From an uncultured Candidatus Puniceispirillum sp. (lineage in GTDB: Bacteria; Pseudomonadota; Alphaproteobacteria; Puniceispirillales; Puniceispirillaceae): a DNA stretch of 64,000 nt. The stretch is taken from NCBI GenBank assembly GCA_905182545.1, contig CAJJBY010000002.1, forward strand, positions 1 to 64,000. The letters run 5' to 3'. The notes beneath the pieces were generated by a model, which made no database searches, was not told the DNA's origin, and worked only from the letters and a program-made list of their open reading frames with translations. A program made the translations under genes and the position numbers. This document shows positions 18,691-30,098 of this stretch, piece by piece; the stretch's first letter is position 1, and each line of letters opens with the position of its first letter.

Positions 18691-20091
18691 ATGAGTGTCG
18701 TCACAAGATTTGCGCCTTCACCAACCGGTTATCTTCATATTGGCGGGGCAAGAACCGCCCTTTTCAACTGGCTGTTTGCACGCCATCATGGCGGCACTTA
18801 TCTTTTGCGGATCGAAGATACCGATAAGGCTCGTTCAACCGACGCCGCGATTGCTGCGATCCATGATGGGCTTGATTGGCTTGGGCTTGGCGGAGATAAG
18901 CCCGCGATCAGCCAGTCAGCACAAAGCGAACGCCACCAAGAAGTTGCCCATGCGCTGATTGACGCCGGCGCTGCATATCAATGTTATCTAACTGTTGATG
19001 AATTAACCGCGATCCGTGAAGACAGCAAAAAAACCGGTGACGCGGTGCGTTCACCATGGCGCAACCGTGATCCGGCGGAGGCGCCATCAGATACACCCTA
19101 TGTTGTCAGAATGAAAATGCCCGATAGCGGCAGCACAACGATTGCTGATGCCGTTCAAGGGTCGGTTACCGTGCAAAACCATGTTTTGGATGATATGGTG
19201 GTTTTACGCGCTGATGGATCACCAACCTATATGCTTGCTGTTGTTGTTGATGATCATGATATGGGCATCACGCATGTTATCCGCGGAGATGACCATCTGA
19301 ATAACGCCTTTCGGCAATATATGGTTTACAAAGGCATGGGGTGGGATATTCCGGTCTTTGCCCATATCCCGCTTATTCATGGCAGTGACGGGGCAAAGCT
19401 ATCCAAACGACATGGCGCGCTTGGCGTTGATGCCTATCGTGATATGGGGTTTCTACCCGATGCCATGTTCAGCTATTTGCTTCGACTTGGCTGGAGCCAT
19501 GGCGATATGGATATCATTCCTCGCGATGAAGCCATTGATTTGTTTGATCTTAGCCGTATTGGTAAATCACCTGCCCGCTTTGACAGCGATAAATTGCGCG
19601 ATGTGAACGCATATTTCATCAAAATCATGGATGATGACGCGCTTTATGAATTGATTGCCGCCTCAATCGGCAACAGCGCCAACAAGCAGCGCCGCAAAAT
19701 CGCGGATTATCAAGCTGTTGCCATTGTTAAAGGAACGCGCCAAAACCCATCTTGATATCGCCGGGTCAATTGGCTATCTGCTGGTCGATGGCGCGGTTGA
19801 TATCGACGATGATGCCGCCAACCTTCTTACCGATGACGCCAAGGCAATTTTGCGTGATTTAGATATTTCATTGGCGACTGCCAATTGGGATCTGGACGGG
19901 TTAAAGGCGGCTATCAACGCCTATCTTGCCGAAAAAGGCCTGAAAATGCGCGATATTGGCCTGCCATTGCGCGCTGCTGTCACGGGTACAAAACAAACCC
20001 CGTCTATTATTGATATCATGGTTGCTTTGGGGCAATCTGAAACAAGCGAGCGATTGCAGATTCGCTTGCAAATAGCTGTAATCTGCGCTAA
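18691..20091 (+). CDS. gltX: glutamate-tRNA ligase (frameshifted)
   Basis: Class I aminoacyl-tRNA synthetase charging tRNA-Glu. The N-terminus has [16 protein letters not shown] (HIGH-type motif), [10 protein letters not shown], and SKRHGALGV (KMSKS-type motif). The anticodon-binding part ([48 protein letters not shown]) lies one frame over, after a slip near 19708. A second slip near 20065 would give the end [10 protein letters not shown] and a stop at 20089-20091. Without it the frame runs on into gltA to 20209. An essential gene, so sequencing indels are likely. It is 84 bases before gltA. Confidence 0.92.
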
Positions 20092-20175
20092 AAATCGAGA
20101 TCCCATTGCTGCTGACACAGTTGCCGGTCGCGCCGAGCTGTATCCGTCAAATAACTTTTACCATGAGGTCCGCAG

Positions 20176-21484
20176 ATGGCAGAAAATTCGCCTTCCGAGA
20201 AATCAGTGACAATCACTGACAACGCATCAGGAAAATCAACAATTCTTCCAGTTACTTCGGGAACCATCGGACCAGATGTTATTGATATCCGCAAACTCTA
20301 TGCCGAAACCGGCATGTTCACCTTTGACCCCGGTTATGGGGCAACGGGATCTTGTGTTTCGGGCCTGACCTATATTGATGGTGATGAGGGCGTTTTGCTG
20401 CATCGCGGCTACGCGATCGAAGACCTTGCCGAAAAAGCCGATTTTCTAGAGCTGGCCTATTTGCTGCTTGAAGGCGAATTACCAAAGCCTGATGAGAAAG
20501 AAGCTTTCGATACCATAATCACGCGCCACACAATGGTGCATGAACAGCTATCGATCTTTCTTCGCGGCTTTCGCCGTGACGCGCATCCAATGGCCATTCT
20601 TTGTGGTGCTACCGGCGCGCTTTCGGCTTTTTACCATGACTCGACCGATATTCATGACCCCTTGCAGCGCATGATCGCATCTCGGCGTCTGATCGCCAAA
20701 ATGCCAACCTTGGCATCAATGGCCTATAAATATTCGCTTGGACAGCCATTTAACTATCCACGCAACAATCTGAAATATGCTGAAAACTTCTTGCATATGT
20801 GTTTTGCCGTGCCAGCTGAAGACTATCATGTCGACCCGACTCTGGCGGATGCGATGAACAAAATCTTTATTCTTCATGCTGACCATGAACAGAATGCGTC
20901 AACCTCAACAGTGCGTCTTGCCGGCTCATCAGGGGCAAACCCATTTGCCTGTATTGCCGCGGGCATTGCCTCTTTATGGGGGCCTGCTCATGGCGGCGCG
21001 AACGAAGCTGTTTTGAATATGCTAACCCAGATTGGCCATAAGAAAAACATTCCCGAATTCATCAATAAAGCCCGCGACAAGGACGATCCGTTCCGGTTGA
21101 TTGGGCTTTGGGCATCGGGTTTACAAGAATTTTGATCCACGCGCCAAGGTTCTGCGCAAGGCCTGCCATGATGTTCTTGGCAAGCTTGGGATCAATGATC
21201 CGCTTCTTGAATTGGCGATGGAGCTTGAAGAACTGGCCGTCAATGACAGCTATTTCATCGAAAAGAAGCTATATCCGAATGTGGATTTCTATTCAGGCAT
21301 CATTTTGAAGGCGATGGGTTTCCCAACGTCAATGTTCACCGTGCTGTTTGCCGTTGCGCGGACAACCGGCTGGATTGCGCAATGGAACGAAATGATTACC
21401 GACCCGACCCAGCGGATTGGCCGCCCTCGCCAGCTCTATACAGGGCCTGCCGAGCGTCCTTATAAAGATTTGCAATCGCGTTAG
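20176..21484 (+). CDS. gltA: citrate synthase (frameshifted)
   Basis: Condenses acetyl-CoA and oxaloacetate at the entry of the TCA cycle. It is the type II (hexameric) form of about 435 residues. The first frame carries [31 protein letters not shown] and [12 protein letters not shown] (first catalytic His). The second carries [15 protein letters not shown] (second His) and [16 protein letters not shown] (catalytic Asp region). An extra T near 21101 (CGGTTGATTGGGC instead of CGGTTGATGGGC) makes the break. GAGG lies 7 bases before the ATG. A strong terminator follows. Confidence 0.94.
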
Positions 21485-21514
21485 GCTTTCATCAAATTTT
21501 ACCACATAAATCAA

Positions 21515-21545
21515 ACTGGCTTGGTTTTAATCAAGCCAGTTTTTT
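21515..21545 (+). terminator. rho-independent terminator after gltA
   Basis: ACTGGCTTG (21515-21523) pairs perfectly with CAAGCCAGT (21532-21540) around an 8-base loop and is followed by six T. It overlaps the lpxB stop codon on the other strand, so it may separate the two convergent transcripts in both directions. Confidence 0.9.
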
Positions 21546-22677
21546 AACGCGCTAATTACCAATTCATCAAATGATTGCGCCCCGCCAGTCAGCAGGCTTT
21601 TCAGCTCGATCGCGGCCTGTCTTGCGCTGGATTTTGCGTTGGCGTCATAAAGACAGTCCAATGTCGCAGCAGCAAGGGCTTTGCCCGTTGCCGCCTCTTG
21701 AAAGTAAAAGGGATAAAGCGGACGGCCAAGAATGGCATTTGGTAAAATCACCTTATCCAGATCAACCAACCGGCGGCCGATAAAGCCACTGAACGCGCCG
21801 GTACGATAACAGGTCACCCCAACGGTGCCAGCACAAAGCCGCCTGCAAAGTGATCGTCCCTGATGTCGCTATCATCGCATCACTTGTTTGCAATGCGGGT
21901 ATTAAATCTTCTGGCTGGTCAAGAATGGTGACGCCACTTCCCTCAACAAGACTCTGGATCAGTGGCAAAAGATGCGGCACGGCTGGCAACACAAAGTTCA
22001 AATTTGGATCATGCCGTTTGATGATCGCTGTTGCGGCAAGCATTTCTGGCAGAATAAGGCTGATTTCGCTTCGCCGACTTCCCGGTAATAATATGATTTT
22101 ATTGAATTTTATTCTTGGTTCTTTGATCGGTTCTATCAGCTGGCTTGGCGGGTAAAAACTCACCAAAGGCTTCGGGATGTCCAATGAAATGCGCATCAAG
22201 CCCGAATGGTTTGAAATAATCAGGTTCAAATGGAAACAGACATAAAAGACCATCCATAACAGTGGCAATTTTTTTTGCCCGCCACCTGCCCCAGGCCCAT
22301 ACCGTCGGGGCAACACAATGGATGATCGGCACTGACCAGCCAACGGCCTTCATACGGCGTTTTAACCGCGATGCGAACCTTACGGCAAACCCTTTATTAT
22401 CAACGGCTAAGATTTAGACCGTGCCTTTATCACCTGTTCAACAAGATCATCAGCAAGGCTGGATAGCCGCCGATAGGCTTTTAACGCGCCGCCAAACCCC
22501 ATAGACCGATAGCGTTTCCATATCCACCCAAGATTCAAGCCCTTCGGCCTGCATTAACCTGCCACCAACCCCAATCCAGTCGGGGTTTTCATAAGCGTTA
22601 TTCACCGCCCGCATGAGATGAGCCGCCAATTGATCGCCCGATGCCTCACCTGCAAGGATGAAAATTGGCGCTGTCAT
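21527..22677 (-). CDS. lpxB: lipid-A-disaccharide synthase (several frameshifts)
   Basis: Joins UDP-2,3-diacylglucosamine and lipid X to form the lipid A disaccharide at the inner membrane. Pieces in order are PIFILAGEASGDQLAAHLM at the N-terminus, then GFGGALKAYRRLSSLADDL, AVDNKGFAVRFASRLKRRM, HCVAPTVWAWG, HFIGHPEAFGEFL, KIILLPGSRRSEI and SGTITLQAAL. The C-terminal piece has GFIGRRLVDLDKVILPNAI. Frame changes fall near 22490 (GGGG run), 22410, 22100 (AAAA run) and 21820. Corrected length is about 380 residues, normal. Its ATG overlaps the corrected lpxI stop (ATGA). The most fragmented core gene here, but every conserved block survives. Confidence 0.88.
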
Positions 22678-23496
22678 GATGTGATGCTGCTATCAATGCC
22701 GATCAAGGTAACGCCATGTGTCTTACATAGCGCTTTGATTGCCGACAATATCATCGGCGAGCAGCACAGAATCTGCCTCAATTGCCAAAAGTGACAGGCC
22801 AGCATTTGCCGCTGACAAAATGGTGTTACAACCCATCACCGGCATATCAAGGCGGGAATCTTGTGCGCTTTTGCGCATTTTAACAAGGCAGGCAATGCCG
22901 CCAGCCGGATCAAGAAGCGCGGCGGCGCGTGCGATCATGCCATCACTGCCTTCAGCCGCTTCAATTGCAATCACACGGCCATTCTGGACGATCACTGACT
23001 GTCCAACATCATGCGTTCCCAGTGCGGCAAGAATGGCGGCACCAAGGGCGATCGATACCATAGATTGCGCATCAGGCTTAGCACCGGCGACAAGACCCAA
23101 CGGCATTTTGCGATGTGGCAGAAAGGCGTCAACCGCCATGGTTTCAACCCCTTTTTCGGCAAAATACGTCGCCACATGGCGAAGCGCATTATCATCACCC
23201 TTGGTCATCATCTTACCAAGCAGTTTCACCCCGTCAAAATCGGGTCTTAACGCCGCCATTGAAGGCCAAGAAACCTTGCCAACCATGACCAGTTTTTCGA
23301 TTTTATGCTGAACCATGATGGTGCGGGTTTCGCCAATCGCACCAAGCCGAATTGGCATGGTTAGATAAGCGGTGAAATCAGCGTCGGCCTGTCCTTTTAT
23401 CGGTAGGATCAGAACATCAAAACCGCCAGCGGTTGCCGCCGCGGCAACCTCAACCGGCAATTGGCCCTTTCCGGCGATAATAGCAAGCCCTGTCAT
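22674..23496 (-). CDS. lpxI: UDP-2,3-diacylglucosamine diphosphatase LpxI (frameshift at 3' end)
   Basis: LpxI (DUF1009) hydrolyses UDP-2,3-diacylglucosamine to lipid X, replacing LpxH in most alphaproteobacteria. It begins GLAIIAGKGQLPVEVA. VGKVSWPSMAALRPDFDG and VVAGAKPDAQS-like segments plus KMRKSAQDSRLDMPVMG follow, as in the family. The frame stops early at 22723. A slip near 22730 would continue as ALCKTHGVTLIGIDSS and end at 22674, overlapping the lpxB ATG. I prefer the start at ATG 23496 (MTGLAIIAG) to the one at 23520. Confidence 0.92.
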
Positions 23497-23541
23497 GTCC
23501 TTGGTGAACCCTTTTGGCAATCCTGCCGCGCTTATGCCCTT

Positions 23542-24336
23542 TTAGCGTTTGAATGACTGGCAAACACCATTGCGGCCAGCATTATCAATAAAATCAAACA
23601 GAAGATCAATTTCTGGCTGGCCAGCAAAATGAGCCTTTACATCCTGTAACCGGCTAGCAAAAAGCCCATTTCCCCGAATCAACTGGCGAAAAAGATCGCG
23701 CAATGCAGTGACGTCGCTGGGGCAAAGCCGCGCCGATCCAGCCCAATGACATTGACTCCCGCTAAGCCGCGCCCGATTTCCGGCAGCGATGCAATAAGGG
23801 ATAATATCGGCATCAACAAGACTATGCGCGCCAACCATCGCATGCGGGCCAACACGGCACCATTGCTGAACCGCTGCAAAACCGCCAAGCATGACATGAT
23901 CGCCAATTTTTACATGCCCGCCAAGCGAGGCGTTATTGGCAAAAATAACATTATTGCCAATGACACAATCATGCGCCACATGTGCCCCCGCAAAAAACAA
24001 ACCATGATCACCAACAGTTGTTTCCATGGCATCAATGGCAGTTCCCGGATGCATGGTCACATGCTCGCGAATGACGCAATTGTTACCAATAACCAATCGT
24101 GAAGCTTCATTTTCATAACGCGTATGCTGCGGCGCACAACCAAGCGCGGCAAAAGGATAAACCTCGCAGCCTGCCCCAAGCGATGTATGCCCCTCAATCA
24201 CAACATGACTATGAAGATGAGCCCCATCACCAATGACGGCGTCTTCACCAATCATACAATAAGGCCCAATCTTTACATCAGCGCCAATTTTGGCCTTTGC
24301 TGAAATGATTGCAGTTGAATGAATTGTTTGCGTCAT
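23542..24336 (-). CDS. lpxA: UDP-N-acetylglucosamine acyltransferase (hidden double frameshift)
   Basis: First enzyme of lipid A synthesis, a left-handed beta-helix of hexapeptide repeats, 264 residues. IHSTAIISAKAKIGADVKIG, the APQHTRYENE region and IREHVTMHPGT are present, with the catalytic His expected in GAHVAHDCVIGNN. The frame looks open, but the stretch SQCHWAGSARLCP after NRARLSG is out of frame. Reading one base over gives GVNVIGLDRRGFAP, the true family sequence. The compensating slips lie in GGG at 23757-23759 and CCCC at 23717-23720. It ends just after fabZ in the lpxD-fabZ-lpxA-lpxI-lpxB run. Confidence 0.95.
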   Translation of the reverse strand: MTQTIHSTAIISAKAKIGADVKIGPYCMIGEDAVIGDGAHLHSHVVIEGHTSLGAGCEVYPFAALGCAPQHTRYENEASRLVIGNNCVIREHVTMHPGTAIDAMETTVGDHGLFFAGAHVAHDCVIGNNVIFANNASLGGHVKIGDHVMLGGFAAVQQWCRVGPHAMVGAHSLVDADIIPYCIAAGNRARLSGSQCHWAGSARLCPSDVTALRDLFRQLIRGNGLFASRLQDVKAHFAGQPEIDLLFDFIDNAGRNGVCQSFKR

Positions 24337-24339
24337 TGC

Positions 24340-24798
24340 CTAGCGATCCGGATCAACGATCATCGCGCCAAATTCGGCTTCGGCAACAAGCTTGCCAGCC
24401 ACTTTAGCCGTGCCGGTAAATTTCCAAAGTGGGCCTTTGGCTGCGGTTTTAACAACACGCATTTCAATAACGTCACCAGGTCTTACCGGCTGGCGAAAAC
24501 GGGCTTTTTCAATGGTTGTGAAAAACACCAATTTACCCGCGGTGAAATCAGGCGTTGTTGCGGCAACCATAACCGATGCTGTTTGCGCGATGGCTTCAAC
24601 AATCAACACCCCGGGCATAACCGGAAAATCGGGAAAATGACCGGCAAAATAGGGCTCATTGCCACTAACGGCTTTGATTCCTGTCGCTTCGGTATCAGGG
24701 ATGATGTTTTCAACCCGATCAATCAACAAAATTGGCGCTCGATGGGGAATCAGTTTTTTGATCTCATCAATATTCAAAACATCAATCGTTTCCGCCAT
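24340..24798 (-). CDS. fabZ: 3-hydroxyacyl-ACP dehydratase FabZ
   Basis: Dehydrates beta-hydroxyacyl-ACP in fatty acid elongation. A 152-residue hot-dog protein with catalytic His54 in AGHFPDFPVMPG and Glu68 in LIVEAIAQ. RPVRPGDVIEMRVV is also typical. Sits between lpxD and lpxA, where it balances hydroxyacyl-ACP supply between fatty acids and lipid A. Frame intact, usual length. Confidence 0.97.
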   Translation of the reverse strand: MAETIDVLNIDEIKKLIPHRAPILLIDRVENIIPDTEATGIKAVSGNEPYFAGHFPDFPVMPGVLIVEAIAQTASVMVAATTPDFTAGKLVFFTTIEKARFRQPVRPGDVIEMRVVKTAAKGPLWKFTGTAKVAGKLVAEAEFGAMIVDPDR

Positions 24799-24865
24799 TA
24801 CCCTGTCCTTTTGCGATCTTCAGTGATCCATGCATAGTATAAATCTTGTTCAACTTCACTGCTTA

Positions 24866-25883
24866 TTATGATTTGGACGCTTTCGGCGTGCCAAGCCGTC
24901 TTAGCGCTGCCTGTTCGCGCCAGAACTGGCGTTTTGACATGGCTGGAAAGCCTGCGACCTGATCACCGTCTTCGATATCTTTTGTGACGCCGCTTCGCGC
25001 TGTTAACACGGCACCATCACCAATCTTCACATGCGGGGCAATGCCAACCTGTCCCCCCATTGCAACGCCTTCTCCAACCGTAACACTTCCCGAAATGCCG
25101 CATTGACCGGCAATGATCGATCTTGCACCGATTGTTACGTTATGGGCGATGTGACATAAATTATCCATCATCACATGCGCGCCAATATAGGTATTGCCAA
25201 GGCTGCCACGGTCAATTGCGCAGCCACTGCCGATTGAGACAAAATCATCAATCACAACAAGGCCGATATGCGGCAATTTAACAACCCCATCATCGGTCAT
25301 TTCAAAACCAAAACCGGCCGCGCCAAGAACGCTGCAAGCATCAATATCAACCCCATTACCAATCAGACAATGCGACAGAACGCTGTTTGACCGGATATGA
25401 CAATTCTCACCAACCGCAACCCCAGCATGCAAGACAGCACCAGCTTCGACCACGGTTCCCGCCCCAATCACAACTTGCGGCATGATGGTCGCCGATGGGT
25501 GAATGATGGCAGTGTTGGCAATTTCTGCCAGTGGCGAGATACCAATAGTGCCATGATCGATCGGCGCAGCCGTAACAAGATGCGCCAAAGCATGGGCAAA
25601 TCCGATCCGCGGTGATGCAACGATCAAACAGCAATTGGCCGGATCAATCAGTGGCAAACAGGCTTCATTCGTAATCACAATAGCCGATTCGACTGCCAGT
25701 GTTTTGGCCAGATCCGGATCAGACTGATAGATCAATGAAAATGGTTTTGCCGCGTCAAAGGATTCAATATCATTGATCACAATCTGAGCAGGCCCACACC
25801 AGATCGGTCGCGCCAATGATTTTTGCAAGACCGGCGGCCGTCACATCTTTGGCAATTTGGTAAAATACAGTGTTGATGGACAT
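24866..25883 (-). CDS. lpxD: UDP-3-O-acylglucosamine N-acyltransferase (frameshifted)
   Basis: Third lipid A step, adding the N-linked hydroxyacyl chain. Hexapeptide repeats run from HPSATIMPQVVIGAGTVVEAG. The active-site region (CHIAHNVTIGARSIIAGQCG) and the C-terminal helix (SKRQFWREQAALRRL) are present. The natural N-terminus MSINTVFYQIAKDVTAAGLA starts at ATG 25883 in another frame and joins the main frame after a slip near 25800. The main frame alone would begin at 25828. It lies 9 bases after ompH. Confidence 0.93.
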
Positions 25884-25892
25884 GAAAATATC

Positions 25893-26500
25893 CTATTGCG
25901 CAGCCGGTTTCTTGATTTCAACCTCGATGCGGGCGTTTTTGGTGCGTTCATTCAGGCGCGTCAACACCTCATCCGAAATATTTAGATGCGGTAAAAAAAT
26001 CACACTCGAATCACGATTTAAGATCAGGTCAATTTTGCGTTCACTGGCAATTTTTGTAATCACTTCGATCGCCAGGCCACGGATATCGCCAATGCTTTTT
26101 GATAGGCGTTATCAATTGACTGTCTTTTATATTGGATTTCTTTCTGCACCGATGAAACGCGCGCCTGAAACGCGGTAACAAGCTTGTCATATTCGTCTTT
26201 TGCCATAAGCTCGCGCTTGGCGAGAAGGTCACGTTCGCTTTGCTGTAAACCCACCTCAATCGCCCGAAACTCTTCTTGAAATTTTGCGCGCTGACCATCT
26301 AGCAATTCACGAACGCGGTTATTGGCATCAGCGGCGCGTAAAACACCATCTAGGTCAACAAGGGCAATCCGTTTCACCTCCATTGATTTTTCAGCTGCTG
26401 GCGTGGTTGCGTCAGTCTGCGCAAAGCTAGCAGGCGCAAAACCAATAAACGCCATCATACAAATCAACAGGCTGATCGGGGTGAAACGTATTTTTTTCAT
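25893..26500 (-). CDS. ompH: OmpH/Skp periplasmic chaperone (frameshifted)
   Basis: Periplasmic chaperone that holds outer-membrane proteins for BamA. A signal peptide covers residues 1-27 (hydrophobic LLICMMAFIGFAPASFA, cleavage before QTD). A long charged helical region follows. After about residue 138 a slip near 26090 moves the frame. The other frame continues IRGLAIEVITKIASERK, LILNRDSSVIFLPHLN and ends VEIKKPAAQ with a TAG at 25893-25895. Length about 200 residues, normal. Standard position between bamA and lpxD. Confidence 0.9.
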
Positions 26501-26505
26501 GATGC

Positions 26506-28787
26506 CTACAGCCTAGTTCCAATATTGAACTGGAAGGTTTTTGGCGTGTCATGCGCCATTTTTGATAGTGGTTTTGCCCAAGAGAATGACAATGGACCGA
26601 TGGCTGTACTCCAGAAAATACCAACACCCGCACTGACCCGCATATTCGCCGTATTTGGCTTGGTTACGCCTGATGGATAGTCGGTGCCCCATAATGATCC
26701 AAAATCGGTAAAGACCGTCCAGCGAACACCAGTGTCCTTATCAAGGCCAAGGCTTGAAACCACCTCAAAGGAACCAGCATACATCTTGTTGCCGCCAACA
26801 GCGTCAGACGATCCCGTTGTCCCGCGGGCCGATACCACCCGACCCAAAACCACGAACATCACGTCCACCAAGATTGAAACGCTGCGATTGCGTTACCTTA
26901 TCGCCAAGACCAGTGACATAACCAACCTTGCCAGACACACCAAGAATAACGGATTTAAACAATAACGGTTTGTAATAGGCAGCCGATAGCTTTGTTCGCA
27001 AAAACTTAACATCACCGCCAAAGCCAGCCAATGTTTCATCCATTTCCAAGAAATAGCCTTCATTCGGATCAAACCGGTTATCTCTTGTGTCTTTCGACAG
27101 AACATAATTTAGCGAAGAGCGAAGACGGGTTTCGCCCGCCTCGCCGGTAATCGATGTGGCTGTGGTCGAAGACACCGTTGTTTTGGACTGGCTTAGCTCA
27201 TAGTCCAAACGATGGAACACATCGCGTGCCGCTGAAAAGCCAACACCAAGCGAGAAACCTGTTCGATTGATGGTCGTCTTATCCGATTTGGTCTTTGTGT
27301 TAAAGACATCAAAACTGCCGGTTAAATTCCGTCCAAGTAGGTAAGGCTCGGTTAGGCCTAAATTGAAATTAGTTTTGGCTCCCGAAGTTGAAATAGACGC
27401 GCTGGCCCTGCGGCCCGTGCCAAGGAAATTACGTTCGTTAATACCAAATGACACACTCGATTTGTCCAATGATGAATAACCGAGGCCAATTGAGAAATCA
27501 CCGGTTGATTGCTCTTCGACAGTGACTCTTGTAATCGTCTGATCGGGGCTTGACCCTTGAAGGGTGGCAACCTTCACATCTCTGAAATATCCAAGATTTC
27601 TGACATTTCGGACAGAACGGTCAATTTTTAGCTGGTTATAGGCATCACCTTCGACAATTTCAAATTCGCGTCTAATCACACGATCCATTGTGCGCGCATT
27701 ATCGACAAATTCGATCCGCTCGATAAAATTCCGGCGTGCCTTATCAATCGTGATGGCAATGTCTAATGTCGCTGTTTCTGGGTTCGTCTTGATTTCAGGC
27801 GTTACATTCACAAATGCATAGCCGAATGACCCCAACCGGCTTGAAATATCAAGAAGACCCTGCTCAAGAGCCCGAACATCATACCATTTATCATCGCCGA
27901 ATTCGATGACTTGCCGCAATTCATCTGTATCAACGCCACTAATCTCACTGGCGACGCTGACCGTGCCAACTTGATAGCGTATGCCCTCATTCACAAAAAA
28001 GCTTATGGCAAAACCACTGCGGTCGGGCAGTAGACCGCCGCGAACACGATCAACGGTAATATCGGCATAGCCACGCGCTAAATAGAATTGCCGCAACAGG
28101 CGGACATCATAATCAAGGCGCCCCTCATCATATTTGTCATTGGACGCAAGAAACGCCCACCAGCGCGACTCACGGCTGGCAATTGCCTGACGCAATGTCC
28201 TGATCGCTAAATGATTTATTGCCCGAAAATGCAATCGAGTTGATTTTGATTAGCGGCCCTTCATTTACCTCAAACACCAGATCAACACGGTTTTCATCAA
28301 GCTGAATGATTTTGGGTTCGATTACAGCAGCAAAACGTCCACCAGCGCGATAAACGTCAATCAACTGACGTGTCGCATCAATAGCCACTTTTCGGTTATA
28401 AACGCGCCGCGGCTGTACATCGATGATTTCAAGCAATCGTTCATCCGAAATAGCGTCATTGCCCTCAATATTCACCCGATTAATAATCGGGTTTTCAACA
28501 ACGCGGACAATAAGAACGCTTCCGTCCATATCCAGCTTGATATCTTGAAATAAATTAGTGTCATAAAGCCGCGCAAGCGCATTGCTTAATGACCCGGGCG
28601 ATGTCAGATCACCAACCCGAACCGGTAAATAGGATTGCACGGTACCAGACGCAACACGGCGGTTTCCGTCTACCCGAATCTCTGTGATGCGAACAGGGTC
28701 TTGTGACACCTGCGCCACACTGGATTGGATTGTAGTGAAAACAAGGAATAACCCCAGTATAAAACCACATAGATCATGACGAAACAT
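26506..28787 (-). CDS. bamA: outer-membrane assembly factor BamA (two frameshifts)
   Basis: Central subunit of the BAM complex that inserts beta-barrel proteins. A signal peptide runs to about residue 25 (start ATG 28787; MFRHDLCGFILGLF...SSVA). POTRA repeats follow (ITEIRVDGNRRVASGTVQSY; INRVNIEGNDAISDERL; INSIAFSGNKSFSDQDI), then a barrel with NLTGSFDVFNTKTKS and FNLGGRDVRGFGSGGIGPRD. Slips near 28205 and 26830 split it into three frames. The corrected length is about 760 residues. The chain ends in FNIGTRL, with a final Leu where most outer-membrane proteins have Phe. An essential gene, so indel error is likely. Confidence 0.93.
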
Positions 28788-28931
28788 AAATTTTTCCGAT
28801 CCCAAGCAAGACAAGGCAAGAAAACTATAGACAGCCTGACGGCTTAGCGGAAGTCTAACAATGCCCTAATTGTCAATTAAATCGCCAATTTTACCTTTTA
28901 AACCAGAGAGAAGCACGCCATTTTGCCAGCA

Positions 28932-30015
28932 TTATTGAAATAGACGTATTACATCGGTAACGACAAGAAACAGCGTTAACCCCATTAAAATGGCGATCCC
29001 GCCCCGCATTAATACCGCCTGAAACCAGATCGGCAACGGTTTACCGCGAAGCGCCTCAAGGAAAAAGAAGGTAAGGTGACCACCATCAAGCGCCGGAACA
29101 GGCAAGAGGTTGATCAGTCCAAGATTAATTGAAATGACCGCTGTCAGCAGGATAAAGGGAGCAAGCCCCTGATTCAAAACTGCACCCGAAATTTCGGCAA
29201 TCCGAACCGGTCCACCTACCTCGCCCTGTTGCATATTGCCGGTGACAGCGCGGCCAAGACTGCGCAAAATCACCACAGACATATGAAACGCGTCAGATGA
29301 TGCCGCCACCACTGCCGCTGTCGGGCCGAGTTTTTGAATTTCACCAACCGGCGGCGATTTCACCCCTAAAACGCCAATATCAATCTGCAATTGTTCGTTA
29401 AATTGCGCTGCAGGTGTAATATTTAGATTGAGTTCACGACCGTCACGAAGAATGACAAACCGTAAATCCTTATTCGGGCTTTCAACAACAAGCCCGCGCA
29501 TATCATTAAAATCCCGAACACCAACACCATCGACTTCGATCACCTTATCACCCGGCTTTAGGCCGGCGCTGGCCGCTGGCATATTTGGCATCACATCGCC
29601 AATCACCGCTGGCAGAATTTGTTTACCAACCGCCATATAGACAACCGCAAAAAGGAAGATGCCAAGAATGAAATTGGCAATCGGCCCCGCCGCAACAATC
29701 GCCATACGCCAATAAAGTCCGGCATTGCTGAAACTACCCTCAACGCCTGCTACCATCTGCAGATGGTGTGCTGGCGGCATCATCATCACCGCGCATCTTG
29801 ACATAACCACCAAGCGGAATGGCTGAAATGCGCCATCTTGTTCCAGTTTTGGCCGTCCAACCATAAATTTCAGGGCCAAAGCCGATTGAAAACACATCAA
29901 CCACGACACCGGCTTTTCGCGCCACCCAATAGTGACCAAGCTCGTGGAAATAGACCACCGGCGTGATTAACAGTAAAAAGCCAAGAATAAGATCGGTAAA
30001 GCCGAGTTCGGGCAT
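28932..30015 (-). CDS. rseP: RIP metalloprotease RseP (frameshifted)
   Basis: Site-2 intramembrane zinc protease that cleaves anti-sigma factors within the membrane. The zinc motif HELGH is at residues 24-28 after the first membrane segment. A segment with GPIANFILGIFLFAVVYMA follows, then a PDZ domain (AGLKPGDKVIEVDG). The second metal site NLLPVPALDGGHL and a last membrane helix close it. A slip near 29760 joins the N-terminal frame (start ATG 30015, MPELGFTDL) to the rest. Lies between bamA and dxr as in most proteobacteria. Confidence 0.93.
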
Positions 30016-30098
30016 AAAATATCCTGTCGTGAGCGATTGCAAAACTGTGTATGTAAGCGTATTGTTTTAATCTACTCAGTTTAGTCTATTTTGAAAAC

